From Steinernema hermaphroditum (taxonomy: Eukaryota; Nematoda; Chromadorea; Rhabditida; Steinernematidae), in the NCBI GenBank assembly GCA_030435675.1, contig CM059621.1, positions 17,916,653 to 17,980,652 of the forward strand: a stretch of DNA of 64,000 nt. The letters are read 5' to 3'. Both the position numbers and the translations under genes were made by a program. The notes below the pieces were generated by a model. That model did not search any database and was not told where the DNA came from. It was given only the letters and a program-made list of their open reading frames with translations. This document shows positions 39,278-52,086 of this stretch, one piece after another (within the stretch, counting starts at the first letter, position 1; each line of letters starts with the position of its first letter).

Positions 39278-40142
39278 GTTTTGCAGGAAACTAAGATAGT
39301 CCACAGTAATCCCAACGGGAGTAGGCGCGTTCGATCAGGCTCGTGCAGTTCTACAAGATCCAATCATAAAAATGATATGGTACTTTGGAGCAGGAGGGTC
39401 AGATGCAGAGCTTTTGGTATGAACAAGGCCTCAACTGTCTCGAATTGAAAGTTTTGCAGGAAACTAAGATAGTCCACAGTAATCCCAACGGGAGTAGGCG
39501 CGTTCGATCAGGCTCGTGCAGTTCTACAAGATCCAATCATAAAAATGCTATGGTACTTTGGAGCAGGAGGGTCAGATGCAGAGCTTTTGGTATGAGCAAG
39601 GGCCCTGCTGTCTCGAATTGAAAGTTTTGCAGGAAACTAAGATAGTCCACAGTAATCCCAACGGGAGTAGGCGCGTTCGATCAGGCTCGTGCAGTTGTAC
39701 AAGATTCAATCATAAAAATGCTATGGTACTTTGGAGCAGGAGGGTCAGATGCAGAGCTTTTGGTATGAACAAGGCCCCTGCTGTCTCGAATTGAAAGTTT
39801 TGCAGGAAACTAAGATAGTCCACAGTAAATCCAGCGGGAGTAGGCGCGTTCGATCAGGCTCGTGCAGTTGAACAAGATTCAATCATAAAAATGCTATGGT
39901 ACTTTGGAGCAGGAGGGTCAGATGCAGAGCTTTTGGTATGAGCAAGGGCCCTGCTGTCTCGAATTGAAAGTTTTGCAGGAAACTAAGATAGTCCACAGTA
40001 ATCCCAACGGGAGTAGGCGCGTTCGATCAGGCTCGTGCAGTTCTACAAGATCCAATCATAAAAATGATATGGTACTTTGGAGCAGAAGGGTCAGATGCAG
40101 AGCTTTTGGTATGAACAAGGCCTCAACTGTCTCGAATTGAAA

Positions 40143-40834
40143 GTTTTGCAGGAAACTAAGATAGTCCACAGTAATCCCAACGGGAGTAGGCGCGTTCGAT
40201 CAGGCTCGTGCAGTTCTACAAGATCCAATCATAAAAATGCTATGGTACTTTGGAGCAGGAGGGTCAGATGCAGAGCTTTTGGTATGAGCAAGGGCCCTGC
40301 TGTCTCGAATTGAAAGTTTTGCAGGAAACTAAGATAGTCCACAGTAATCCCAACGGGAGTAGGCGCGTTCGATCAGGCTCGTGCAGTTCTACAAGATCCA
40401 ATCATAAAAATGCTATGGTACTTTGGAGCAGGAGGGTCAGATGCAGAGCTTTTGGTATGAGCAAGGGCCCTGCTGTCTCGAATTGAAAGTTTTGCAGGAA
40501 ACTAAGATAGTCCACAGTAATCCCAACGGGAGTAGGCGCGTTCGATCAGGCTCGTGCAGTTCTACAAGATCCAATCATAAAAATGCTATGGTACTTTGGA
40601 GCAGGAGGGTCAGATGCAGAGCTTTTGGTATGAGCAAGGGCCCTGCTGTCTCGAATTGAAAGTTTTGCAGGAAACTAAGATAGTCCACAGTAATCCCAAC
40701 GGGAGTAGGCGCGTTCGATCAGGCTCGTGCAGTTCTACAAGATCCAATCATAAAAATGCTATGGTACTTTGGAGCAGGAGGGTCAGATGCAGAGCTTTTG
40801 GTATGAGCAAGGGCCCTGCTGTCTCGAATTGAAA
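40143..40834 (+). repeat. Run of four identical monomers
   Basis: Monomers starting at 40,143, 40,316, 40,489 and 40,662 appear base-for-base identical: AATCCCAACG, GGAGTAG, TTCTACAAGATCC, C at 98, tail GCAAGGGCCCTGCT. Three more identical copies follow at 41,182-41,700. This is the majority type of the right part of the window. Confidence 0.75.
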
Positions 40835-43800
40835 GTTTTGCAGGAAACTAAGATAGTCCACAGTAATCCCAACGGGAGTAGGCGCGTTCGATCAGGCTCG
40901 TGCAGTTCTACAAGATCCAATCATAAAAATGCTATGGTACTTTGGAGCAGGAGGGTCAGATGCAGAGCTTTTGGTATGAGCAAGGCCCCTGCTGTCTCGA
41001 ATTGAAAGTTTTGCAGGAAACTAAGATAGTCCACAGTAAATCCCAACGGGAGTAGGCGCGTTCGATCAGGCTCGTGCAGTTCTACAAGATCCAATCATAA
41101 AAATGCTATGGTACTTTGGAGCAGGAGGGTCAGATGCAGAGCTTTTGGTATGAGCAAGGGCCCTGCTGTCTCGAATTGAAAGTTTTGCAGGAAACTAAGA
41201 TAGTCCACAGTAATCCCAACGGGAGTAGGCGCGTTCGATCAGGCTCGTGCAGTTCTACAAGATCCAATCATAAAAATGCTATGGTACTTTGGAGCAGGAG
41301 GGTCAGATGCAGAGCTTTTGGTATGAGCAAGGGCCCTGCTGTCTCGAATTGAAAGTTTTGCAGGAAACTAAGATAGTCCACAGTAATCCCAACGGGAGTA
41401 GGCGCGTTCGATCAGGCTCGTGCAGTTCTACAAGATCCAATCATAAAAATGCTATGGTACTTTGGAGCAGGAGGGTCAGATGCAGAGCTTTTGGTATGAG
41501 CAAGGGCCCTGCTGTCTCGAATTGAAAGTTTTGCAGGAAACTAAGATAGTCCACAGTAATCCCAACGGGAGTAGGCGCGTTCGATCAGGCTCGTGCAGTT
41601 CTACAAGATCCAATCATAAAAATGCTATGGTACTTTGGAGCAGGAGGGTCAGATGCAGAGCTTTTGGTATGAGCAAGGGCCCTGCTGTCTCGAATTGAAA
41701 GTTTTGCAGGAAACTAAGATAGTCCACAGTAATCCCAACGGGAGTAGGCGCGTTCGATCAGGCTCGTGCAGTTCTACAAGATCCAATCATAAAAATGCTA
41801 TGGTACTTTGGAGCAGGAGGGTCAGATGCAGAGCTTTTGGTATGAACAAGGCCTCTACTGTCTCGAATTGAAAGTTTTGCAGGAAACTAAGATAGTCCAC
41901 AGTAATTCCAACGGGAGTAGGCGCGTTCGATCAGGCTCGTGCAGTTCTACAAGATCCAATCATAAAAATGCTATGGTACTTTGGAGCAGGAGGGTCAGAT
42001 GCAGAGCTTTTGGTATGAGCAGGGGCCCTGCTGTCTCGAATTGAAAGTTTTGCAGGAAACTAAGATAGTCCACAGTAAATCCAGCGGGAGTAGGCGCGTT
42101 CGATCAGGCTCGTGCAGTTCTACAAGATCCAATCATAAAAATGCTATGGTACTTTGGAGCAGGAGGGTCAGATGCAGAGCTTTTGGTATGAGCAAGGGCC
42201 CTGCTGTCTCGAATTGAAAGTTTTGCAGGAAACTAAGATAGTCCACAGTAATTCCAACGGGAGTAGGCGCGTTCGATCAGGCTCGTGCAGTTCTACAAGA
42301 TCCAATCATAAAAATGCTATGGTACTTTGGAGCAGGAGGGTCAGATGCAGAGCTTTTGGTATGAGCAAGGGCCTCTGCTGTCTCGAATTGAAAGTTTTGC
42401 AGGAAACTAAGATAGTCCACAGTAATCCCAACGGGAGTAGGCGCGTTCGATCAGGCTCGTGCAGTTCTACAAGATCCAATCATAAAAATGCTATGGTACT
42501 TTGGAGCAGGAGGGTCAGATGCAGAGCTTTTGGTATGAGCAAGGGCCCTGCTGTCTCGAATTGAAAGTTTTGCAGGAAACTAAGATAGTCCACAGTAATC
42601 CCAACGGGAGTAGGCGCGTTCGATCAGGCTCGTGCAGTTCTACAAGATCCAATCATAAAAATGCTATGGTACTTTGGAGCAGGAGGGTCAGATGCAGAGC
42701 TTTTGGTATGAGCAAGGCCCCTGCTGTCTCGAATTGAAAGTTTTGCAGGAAACTAAGATAGTCCACAGTAATTCCAACGGGAGTAGGCGCGTTCGATCAG
42801 GCTCGTGCAGTTCTACAAGATCCAATCATAAAAATGCTATGGTACTTTGGAGCAGGAGGGTCAGATGCAGAGCTTTTGGTATGAGCAAGGGCCCTGCTGT
42901 CTCGAATTGAAAGTTTTGCAGGAAACTAAGATAGTCCACAGTAATCCCAGCGGGAGTAGGCGCGTTCGATCAGGCTCGTGCAGTTCTACAAGATCCAATC
43001 ATAAAAATGCTATGGTACTTTGGAGCAGGAGGGTCAGATGCAGAGCTTTTGGTATGAGCAAGGGCCCTGCTGTCTCGAATTGAAAGTTTTGCAGGAAACT
43101 AAGATAGTCCACAGTAATTCCAGCGGGAGTAGGCGCGTTCGATCAGGCTCGTGCAGTTCTACAAGATCCAATCATAAAAATGCTATGGTACTTTGGAGCA
43201 GGAGGGTCAGATGCAGAGCTTTTGGTATGAGCAAGGGCCCTGCTGTCTCGAATTGAAAGTTTTGCAGGAAACTAAGATAGTCCACAGTAAATCCCAACGG
43301 GAGTAGGCGCGTTCGATCAGGCTCGTGCAGTTCTACAAGATCCAATCATAAAAATGCTATGGTACTTTGGAGCAGGAGGGTCAGATGCAGAGCTTTTGGT
43401 ATGAGCAAGGGCCCTGCTGTCTCGAATTGAAAGTTTTGCAGGAAACTAAGATAGTCCACAGTAAATCCAGCGGGAGTAGGCGCGTTCGATCAGGCTCGTG
43501 CAGTTCTACAAGATCCAATCATAAAAATGCTATGGTACTTTGGAGCAGGAGGGTCAGATGCAGAGCTTTTGGTATGAGCGGGGGCCCTGCTGTCTCGAAT
43601 TGAAAGTTTTGCAGGAAACTAAGATAGTCCACAGTAAATCCAGCGGGAGTAGGCGCGTTCGATCAGGCTCGTGCAGTTCTACAAGATCCAATCATAAAAA
43701 TGCTATGGTACTTTGGAGCAGGAGGGTCAGATGCAGAGCTTTTGGTATGAGCAAGGGCCCTGCTGTCTCGAATTGAAAGTTTTGCAGGAAACTAAGATAG

Positions 43801-46800
43801 TCCACAGTAATCCCAACGGGAGTAGGCGCGTTCGATCAGGCTCGTGCAGTTCTACAAGATCCAATCATAAAAATGCTATGGTACTTTGGAGCAGGAGGGT
43901 CAGATGCAGAGCTTTTGGTATGAGCAAGGGCCTCTGCTGTCTCGAATTGAAAGTTTTGCAGGAAACTAAGATAGTCCACAGTAATCCCAACGGGAGTAGG
44001 CGCGTTCGATCAGGCTCGTGCAGTTCTACAAGATCCAATCATAAAAATGCTATGGTACTTTGGAGCAGGAGGGTCAGATGCAGAGCTTTTGGTATGAGCA
44101 AGGGCCCTGCTGTCTCGAATTGAAAGTTTTGCAGGAAACTAAGATAGTCCACAGTAATTCCAACGGGAGTAGGCGCGTTCGATCAGGCTCGTGCAGTTCT
44201 ACAAGATCCAATCATAAAAATGCTATGGTACTTTGGAGCAGGAGGGTCAGATGCAGAGCTTTTGGTATGAGCAAGGCCTCTACTGTCTCGAATTGAAAGT
44301 TTTGCAGGAAACTAAGATAGTCCACAGTAATCCCAACGGGAGTAGGCGCGTTCGATCAGGCTCGTGCAGTTGTACAAGATTCAATCATAAAAATGCTATG
44401 GTACTTTGGAGCAGGAGGGTCAGATGCAGAGCTTTTGGTATGAGCAAGGGCCCTGCTGTCTCGAATTGAAAGTTTTGCAGGAAACTAAGATAGTCCACAG
44501 TAATCCCAACGGGAGTAGGCGCGTTCGATCAGGCTCGTGCAGTTCTACAAGATCCAATCATAAAAATGCTATGGTACTTTGGAGCAGGAGGGTCAGATGC
44601 AGAGCTTTTGGTATGAGCAAGGGCCCTGCTGTCTCGAATTGAAAGTTTTGCAGGAAACTAAGATAGTCCACAGTAAATCCAGCGGGAGTAGGCGCGTTCG
44701 ATCAGGCTCGTGCAGTTCTACAAGATCCAATCATAAAAATGCTATGGTACTTTGGAGCAGGAGGGTCAGATGCAGAGCTTTTGGTATGAGCAAGGGCCCT
44801 GCTGTCTCGAATTGAAAGTTTTGCAGGAAACTAAGATAGTCCACAGTAAATCCAGCGGGAGTAGGCGCGTTCGATCAGGCTCGTGCAGTTCTACAAGATC
44901 CAATCATAAAAATGCTATGGTACTTTGGAGCAGGAGGGTCAGATGCAGAGCTTTTGGTATGAGCAAGGGCCCTGCTGTCTCGAATTGAAAGTTTTGCAGG
45001 AAACTAAGATAGTCCACAGTAATCCCAACGGGAGTAGGCGCGTTCGATCAGGCTCGTGCAGTTCTACAAGATCCAATCATAAAAATGCTATGGTACTTTG
45101 GAGCAGGAGGGTCAGATGCAGAGCTTTTGGTATGAACAAGGGCTCTACTGTCTCGAATTGAAAGTTTTGCAGGAAACTAAGATAGTCCACAGTAATCCCA
45201 ACGGGAGTAGGCGCGTTCGATCAGGCTCGTGCAGTTCTACAAGATCCAATCATAAAAATGCTATGGTACTTTGGAGCAGGAGGGTCAGATGCAGAGCTTT
45301 TGGTATGAGCAAGGGCCCTGCTGTCTCGAATTGAAAGTTTTGCAGGAAACTAAGATAGTCCACAGTAAATCCCAACGGGAGTAGGCGCGTTCGATCAGGC
45401 TCGTGCAGTTCTACAAGATCCAATCATAAAAATGCTATGGTACTTTGGAGCAGGAGGGTCAGATGCAGAGCTTTTGGTATGAGCAGGGGCCCTGCTGTCT
45501 CGAATTGAAAGTTTTGCAGGAAACTAAGATAGTCCACAGTAAATCCAGCGGGAGTAGGCGCGTTCGATCAGGCTCGTGCAGTTCTACAAGATCCAATCAT
45601 AAAAATGCTATGGTACTTTGGAGCAGGAGGGTCAGATGCAGAGCTTTTGGTATGAGCAAGGGCCCTGCTGTCTCGAATTGAAAGTTTTGCAGGAAACTAA
45701 GATAGTCCACAGTAATTCCAACGGGAGTAGGCGCGTTCGATCAGGCTCGTGCAGTTCTACAAGATCCAATCATAAAAATGCTATGGTACTTTGGAGCAGG
45801 AGGGTCAGATGCAGAGCTTTTGGTATGAGCGAAGGGCCCTGCTGTCTCGAATTGAAAGTTTTGCAGGAAACTAAGATAGTCCACAGTAATCCCAACGGGA
45901 GTAGGCGCGTTCGATCAGGCTCGTGCAGTTCTACAAGATCCAATCATAAAAATGCTATGGTACTTTGGAGCAGGAGGGTCAGATGCAGAGCTTTTGGTAT
46001 GAGCGGGGGCCCTGCTGTCTCGAATTGAAAGTTTTGCAGGAAACTAAGATAGTCCACAGTAATTCCAACGGGAGTAGGCGCGTTCGATCAGGCTCGTGCA
46101 GTTCTACAAGATCCAATCATAAAAATGCTATGGTACTTTGGAGCAGGAGGGTCAGATGCAGAGCTTTTGGTATGAGCAAGGGCCCTGCTGTCTCGAATTG
46201 AAAGTTTTGCAGGAAACTAAGATAGTCCACAGTAATTCCAACGGGAGTAGGCGCGTTCGATCAGGCTCGTGCAGTTCTACAAGATCCAATCATAAAAATG
46301 CTATGGTACTTTGGAGCAGGAGGGTCAGATGCAGAGCTTTTGGTATGAGCGGGGGCCCTGCTGTCTCGAATTGAAAGTTTTGCAGGAAACTAAGATAGTC
46401 CACAGTAAATCCAGCGGGAGTAGGCGCGTTCGATCAGGCTCGTGCAGTTCTACAAGATCCAATCATAAAAATGCTATGGTACTTTGGAGCAGGAGGGTCA
46501 GATGCAGAGCTTTTGGTATGAGCAAGGGCCCTGCTGTCTCGAATTGAAAGTTTTGCAGGAAACTAAGATAGTCCACAGTAAATCCAACGGGAGTAGGCGC
46601 GTTCGATCAGGCTCGTGCAGTTCTACAAGATCCAATCATAAAAATGCTATGGTACTTTGGAGCAGGAGGGTCAGATGCAGAGCTTTTGGTATGAGCAAGG
46701 GCCCTGCTGTCTCGAATTGAAAGTTTTGCAGGAAACTAAGATAGTCCACAGTAATCCCAACGGGAATAGGCGCGTTCGATCAGGCTCGTGCAGTTCTACA

Positions 46801-49800
46801 AGATCCAATCATAAAAATGCTATGGTACTTTGGAGCAGGAGGGTCAGATGCAGAGCTTTTGGTATGAGCGGGGGCCCTGCTGTCTCGAATTGAAAGTTTT
46901 GCAGGAAACTAAGATAGTCCACAGTAAATCCAACGGGAGTAGGCGCGTTCGATCAGGCTCGTGCAGTTCTACAAGATCCAATCATAAAAATGCTATGGTA
47001 CTTTGGAGCAGGAGGGTCAGATGCAGAGCTTTTGGTATGAGCAAGGGCCCTGCTGTCTCGAATTGAAAGTTTTGCAGGAAACTAAGATAGTCCACAGTAA
47101 ATCCAGCGGGAGTAGGCGCGTTCGATCAGGCTCGTGCAGTTCTACAAGATCCAATCATAAAAATGCTATGGTACTTTGGAGCAGGAGGGTCAGATGCAGA
47201 GCTTTTGGTATGAGCAAGGGCCCTGCTGTCTCGAATTGAAAGTTTTGCAGGAAACTAAGATAGTCCACAGTAATTCCAACGGGAGTAGGCGCGTTCGATC
47301 AGGCTCGTGCAGTTCTACAAGATCCAATCATAAAAATGCTATGGTACTTTGGAGCAGGAGGGTCAGATGCAGAGCTTTTGGTATGAGCAAGGGCCCTGCT
47401 GTCTCGAATTGAAAGTTTTGCAGGAAACTAAGATAGTCCACAGTAATTCCAGCGGGAGTAGGCGCGTTCGATCAGGCTCGTGCAGTTCTACAAGATCCAA
47501 TCATAAAAATGCTATGGTACTTTGGAGCAGGAGGGTCAGATGCAGAGCTTTTGGTATGAGCAAGGGCCCTGCTGTCTCGAATTGAAAGTTTTGCAGGAAA
47601 CTAAGATAGTCCACAGTAATCCCAACGGGAGTAGGCGCGTTCGATCAGGCTCGTGCAGTTCTACAAGATCCAATCATAAAAATGCTATGGTACTTTGGAG
47701 CAGGAGGGTCAGATGCAGAGCTTTTGGTATGAGCAGGGGCCCTGCTGTCTCGAATTGAAAGTTTTGCAGGAAACTAAGATAGTCCACAGTAAATCCAGCG
47801 GGAGTAGGCGCGTTCGATCAGGCTCGTGCAGTTCTACAAGATCCAATCATAAAAATGCTATGGTACTTTGGAGCAGGAGGGTCAGATGCAGAGCTTTTGG
47901 TATGAGCAAGGGCCCTGCTGTCTCGAATTGAAAGTTTTGCAGGAAACTAAGATAGTCCACAGTAATCCCAACGGGAGTAGGCGCGTTCGATCAGGCTCGT
48001 GCAGTTCTACAAGATCCAATCATAAAAATGCTATGGTACTTTGGAGCAGGAGGGTCAGATGCAGAGCTTTTGGTATGAGCAAGGGCCCTGCTGTCTCGAA
48101 TTGAAAGTTTTGCAGGAAACTAAGATAGTCCACAGTAATCCCAACGGGAGTAGGCGCGTTCGATCAGGCTCGTGCAGTTCTACAAGATCCAATCATAAAA
48201 ATGCTATGGTACTTTGGAGCAGGAGGGTCAGATGCAGAGCTTTTGGTATGAGCAGGGGCCCTGCTGTCTCGAATTGAAAGTTTTGCAGGAAACTAAGATA
48301 GTCCACAGTAATTCCAGCGGGAGTAGGCGCGTTCGATCAGGCTCGTGCAGTTCTACAAGATCCAATCATAAAAATGCTATGGTACTTTGGAGCAGGAGGG
48401 TCAGATGCAGAGCTTTTGGTATGAGCAAGGGCCCTGCTGTCTCGAATTGAAAGTTTTGCAGGAAACTAAGATAGTCCACAGTAAATCCAGCGGGAGTAGG
48501 CGCGTTCGATCAGGCTCGTGCAGTTCTACAAGATCCAATCATAAAAATGCTATGGTACTTTGGAGCAGGAGGGTCAGATGCAGAGCTTTTGGTATGAGCA
48601 AGGGCCCTGCTGTCTCGAATTGAAAGTTTTGCAGGAAACTAAGATAGTCCACAGTAATTCCAGCGGGAGTAGGCGCGTTCGATCAGGCTCGTGCAGTTCT
48701 ACAAGATCCAATCATAAAAATGCTATGGTACTTTGGAGCAGGAGGGTCAGATGCAGAGCTTTTGGTATGAGCAAGGGCCCTGCTGTCTCGAATTGAAAGT
48801 TTTGCAGGAAACTAAGATAGTCCACAGTAATCCCAACGGGAATAGGCGCGTTCGATCAGGCTCGTGCAGTTCTACAAGATCCAATCATAAAAATGCTATG
48901 GTACTTTGGAGCAGGAGGGTCAGATGCAGAGCTTTTGGTATGAGCAAGGCCCCTGCTGTCTCGAATTGAAAGTTTTGCAGGAAACTAAGATAGTCCACAG
49001 TAATTCCAACGGGAGTAGGCGCGTTCGATCAGGCTCGTGCAGTTCTACAAGATCCAATCATAAAAATGCTATGGTACTTTGGAGCAGGAGGGTCAGATGC
49101 AGAGCTTTTGGTATGAGCAAGGGCCCTGCTGTCTCGAATTGAAAGTTTTGCAGGAAACTAAGATAGTCCACAGTAAATCCAGCGGGAGTAGGCGCGTTCG
49201 ATCAGGCTCGTGCAGTTCTACAAGATCCAATCATAAAAATGCTATGGTACTTTGGAGCAGGAGGGTCAGATGCAGAGCTTTTGGTATGAGCAAGGGCCCT
49301 GCTGTCTCGAATTGAAAGTTTTGCAGGAAACTAAGATAGTCCACAGTAATTCCAACGGGAGTAGGCGCGTTCGATCAGGCTCGTGCAGTTCTACAAGATC
49401 CAATCATAAAAATGCTATGGTACTTTGGAGCAGGAGGGTCAGATGCAGAGCTTTTGGTATGAGCAAGGGCCCTGCTGTCTCGAATTGAAAGTTTTGCAGG
49501 AAACTAAGATAGTCCACAGTAATCCCAACGGGAGTAGGCGCGTTCGATCAGGCTCGTGCAGTTCTACAAGATCCAATCATAAAAATGCTATGGTACTTTG
49601 GAGCAGGAGGGTCAGATGCAGAGCTTTTGGTATGAGCAAGGGCCCTGCTGTCTCGAATTGAAAGTTTTGCAGGAAACTAAGATAGTCCACAGTAAATCCC
49701 AACGGGAGTAGGCGCGTTCGATCAGGCTCGTGCAGTTCTACAAGATCCAATCATAAAAATGCTATGGTACTTTGGAGCAGGAGGGTCAGATGCAGAGCTT

Positions 49801-52086
49801 TTGGTATGAGCAAGGGCCCTGCTGTCTCGAATTGAAAGTTTTGCAGGAAACTAAGATAGTCCACAGTAATCCCAACGGGAGTAGGCGCGTTCGATCAGGC
49901 TCGTGCAGTTCTACAAGATCCAATCATAAAAATGCTATGGTACTTTGGAGCAGGAGGGTCAGATGCAGAGCTTTTGGTATGAGCAAGGGCCCTGCTGTCT
50001 CGAATTGAAAGTTTTGCAGGAAACTAAGATAGTCCACAGTAATTCCAGCGGGAGTAGGCGCGTTCGATCAGGCTCGTGCAGTTCTACAAGATCCAATCAT
50101 AAAAATGCTATGGTACTTTGGAGCAGGAGGGTCAGATGCAGAGCTTTTGGTATGAGCAAGGGCCCTGCTGTCTCGAATTGAAAGTTTTGCAGGAAACTAA
50201 GATAGTCCACAGTAATCCCAACGGGAATAGGCGCGTTCGATCAGGCTCGTGCAGTTCTACAAGATCCAATCATAAAAATGATATGGTACTTTGGAGCAGG
50301 AGGGTCAGATGCAGAGCTTTTGGTATGAGCAAGGCCCCTGCTGTCTCGAATTGAAAGTTTTGCAGGAAACTAAGATAGTCCACAGTAATCCCAACGGGAG
50401 TAGGCGCGTTCGATCAGGCTCGTGCAGTTCTACAAGATCCAATCATAAAAATGCTATGGTACTTTGGAGCAGGAGGGTCAGATGCAGAGCTTTTGGTATG
50501 AGCAAGGGCCCTGCTGTCTCGAATTGAAAGTTTTGCAGGAAACTAAGATAGTCCACAGTAATTCCAACGGGAGTAGGCGCGTTCGATCAGGCTCGTGCAG
50601 TTCTACAAGATCCAATCATAAAAATGCTATGGTACTTTGGAGCAGGAGGGTCAGATGCAGAGCTTTTGGTATGAGCAGGGGCCCTGCTGTCTCGAATTGA
50701 AAGTTTTGCAGGAAACTAAGATAGTCCACAGTAATTCCAGCGGGAGTAGGCGCGTTCGATCAGGCTCGTGCAGTTCTACAAGATCCAATCATAAAAATGC
50801 TATGGTACTTTGGAGCAGGAGGGTCAGATGCAGAGCTTTTGGTATGAGCAAGGGCCCTGCTGTCTCGAATTGAAAGTTTTGCAGGAAACTAAGATAGTCC
50901 ACAGTAATCCCAACGGGAGTAGGCGCGTTCGATCAGGCTCGTGCAGTTCTACAAGATCCAATCATAAAAATGCTATGGTACTTTGGAGCAGGAGGGTCAG
51001 ATGCAGAGCTTTTGGTATGAGCAAGGCCCCTGCTGTCTCGAATTGAAAGTTTTGCAGGAAACTAAGATAGTCCACAGTAATTCCAACGGGAGTAGGCGCG
51101 TTCGATCAGGCTCGTGCAGTTCTACAAGATCCAATCATAAAAATGCTATGGTACTTTGGAGCAGGAGGGTCAGATGCAGAGCTTTTGGTATGAGCAAGGG
51201 CCCTGCTGTCTCGAATTGAAAGTTTTGCAGGAAACTAAGATAGTCCACAGTAATCCCAACGGGAGTAGGCGCGTTCGATCAGGCTCGTGCAGTTCTACAA
51301 GATCCAATCATAAAAATGCTATGGTACTTTGGAGCAGGAGGGTCAGATGCAGAGCTTTTGGTATGAGCAAGGGCCCTGCTGTCTCGAATTGAAAGTTTTG
51401 CAGGAAACTAAGATAGTCCACAGTAATTCCAGCGGGAGTAGGCGCGTTCGATCAGGCTCGTGCAGTTCTACAAGATCCAATCATAAAAATGCTATGGTAC
51501 TTTGGAGCAGGAGGGTCAGATGCAGAGCTTTTGGTATGAGCAAGGGCCCTGCTGTCTCGAATTGAAAGTTTTGCAGGAAACTAAGATAGTCCACAGTAAT
51601 CCCAACGGGAATAGGCGCGTTCGATCAGGCTCGTGCAGTTCTACAAGATCCAATCATAAAAATGCTATGGTACTTTGGAGCAGGAGGGTCAGATGCAGAG
51701 CTTTTGGTATGAGCAAGGGCCCTGCTGTCTCGAATTGAAAGTTTTGCAGGAAACTAAGATAGTCCACAGTAATCCCAACGGGAATAGGCGCGTTCGATCA
51801 GGCTCGTGCAGTTCTACAAGATCCAATCATAAAAATGCTATGGTACTTTGGAGCAGGAGGGTCAGATGCAGAGCTTTTGGTATGAGCAAGGCCCCTGCTG
51901 TCTCGAATTGAAAGTTTTGCAGGAAACTAAGATAGTCCACAGTAATTCCAGCGGGAGTAGGCGCGTTCGATCAGGCTCGTGCAGTTCTACAAGATCCAAT
52001 CATAAAAATGCTATGGTACTTTGGAGCAGGAGGGTCAGATGCAGAGCTTTTGGTATGAGCAAGGGCCCTGCTGTCTCGAATTGAAA

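Larger units (their letters stand above)
36510..40142 (+). repeat. Domain 4: transition domain with 1,038-bp (6-monomer) periodicity
   Basis: AAATCCAGCG monomers become common here (36,510, 36,683, 37,894, 38,067, 38,240, 38,413, 38,932 and others). Rare markers recur exactly 1,038 bp apart: CTAATATAGTCC (G to T at position 18) at 37,911 and 38,949, and GCAGAAGG (G to A at 118) at 38,010, 39,048 and 40,086. These two changes fall in the same monomer for the first two copies; the third has only the second change. One monomer (38,759-38,931) has two private changes, CCACCGTAA and AGTAGACG. Confidence 0.65.
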
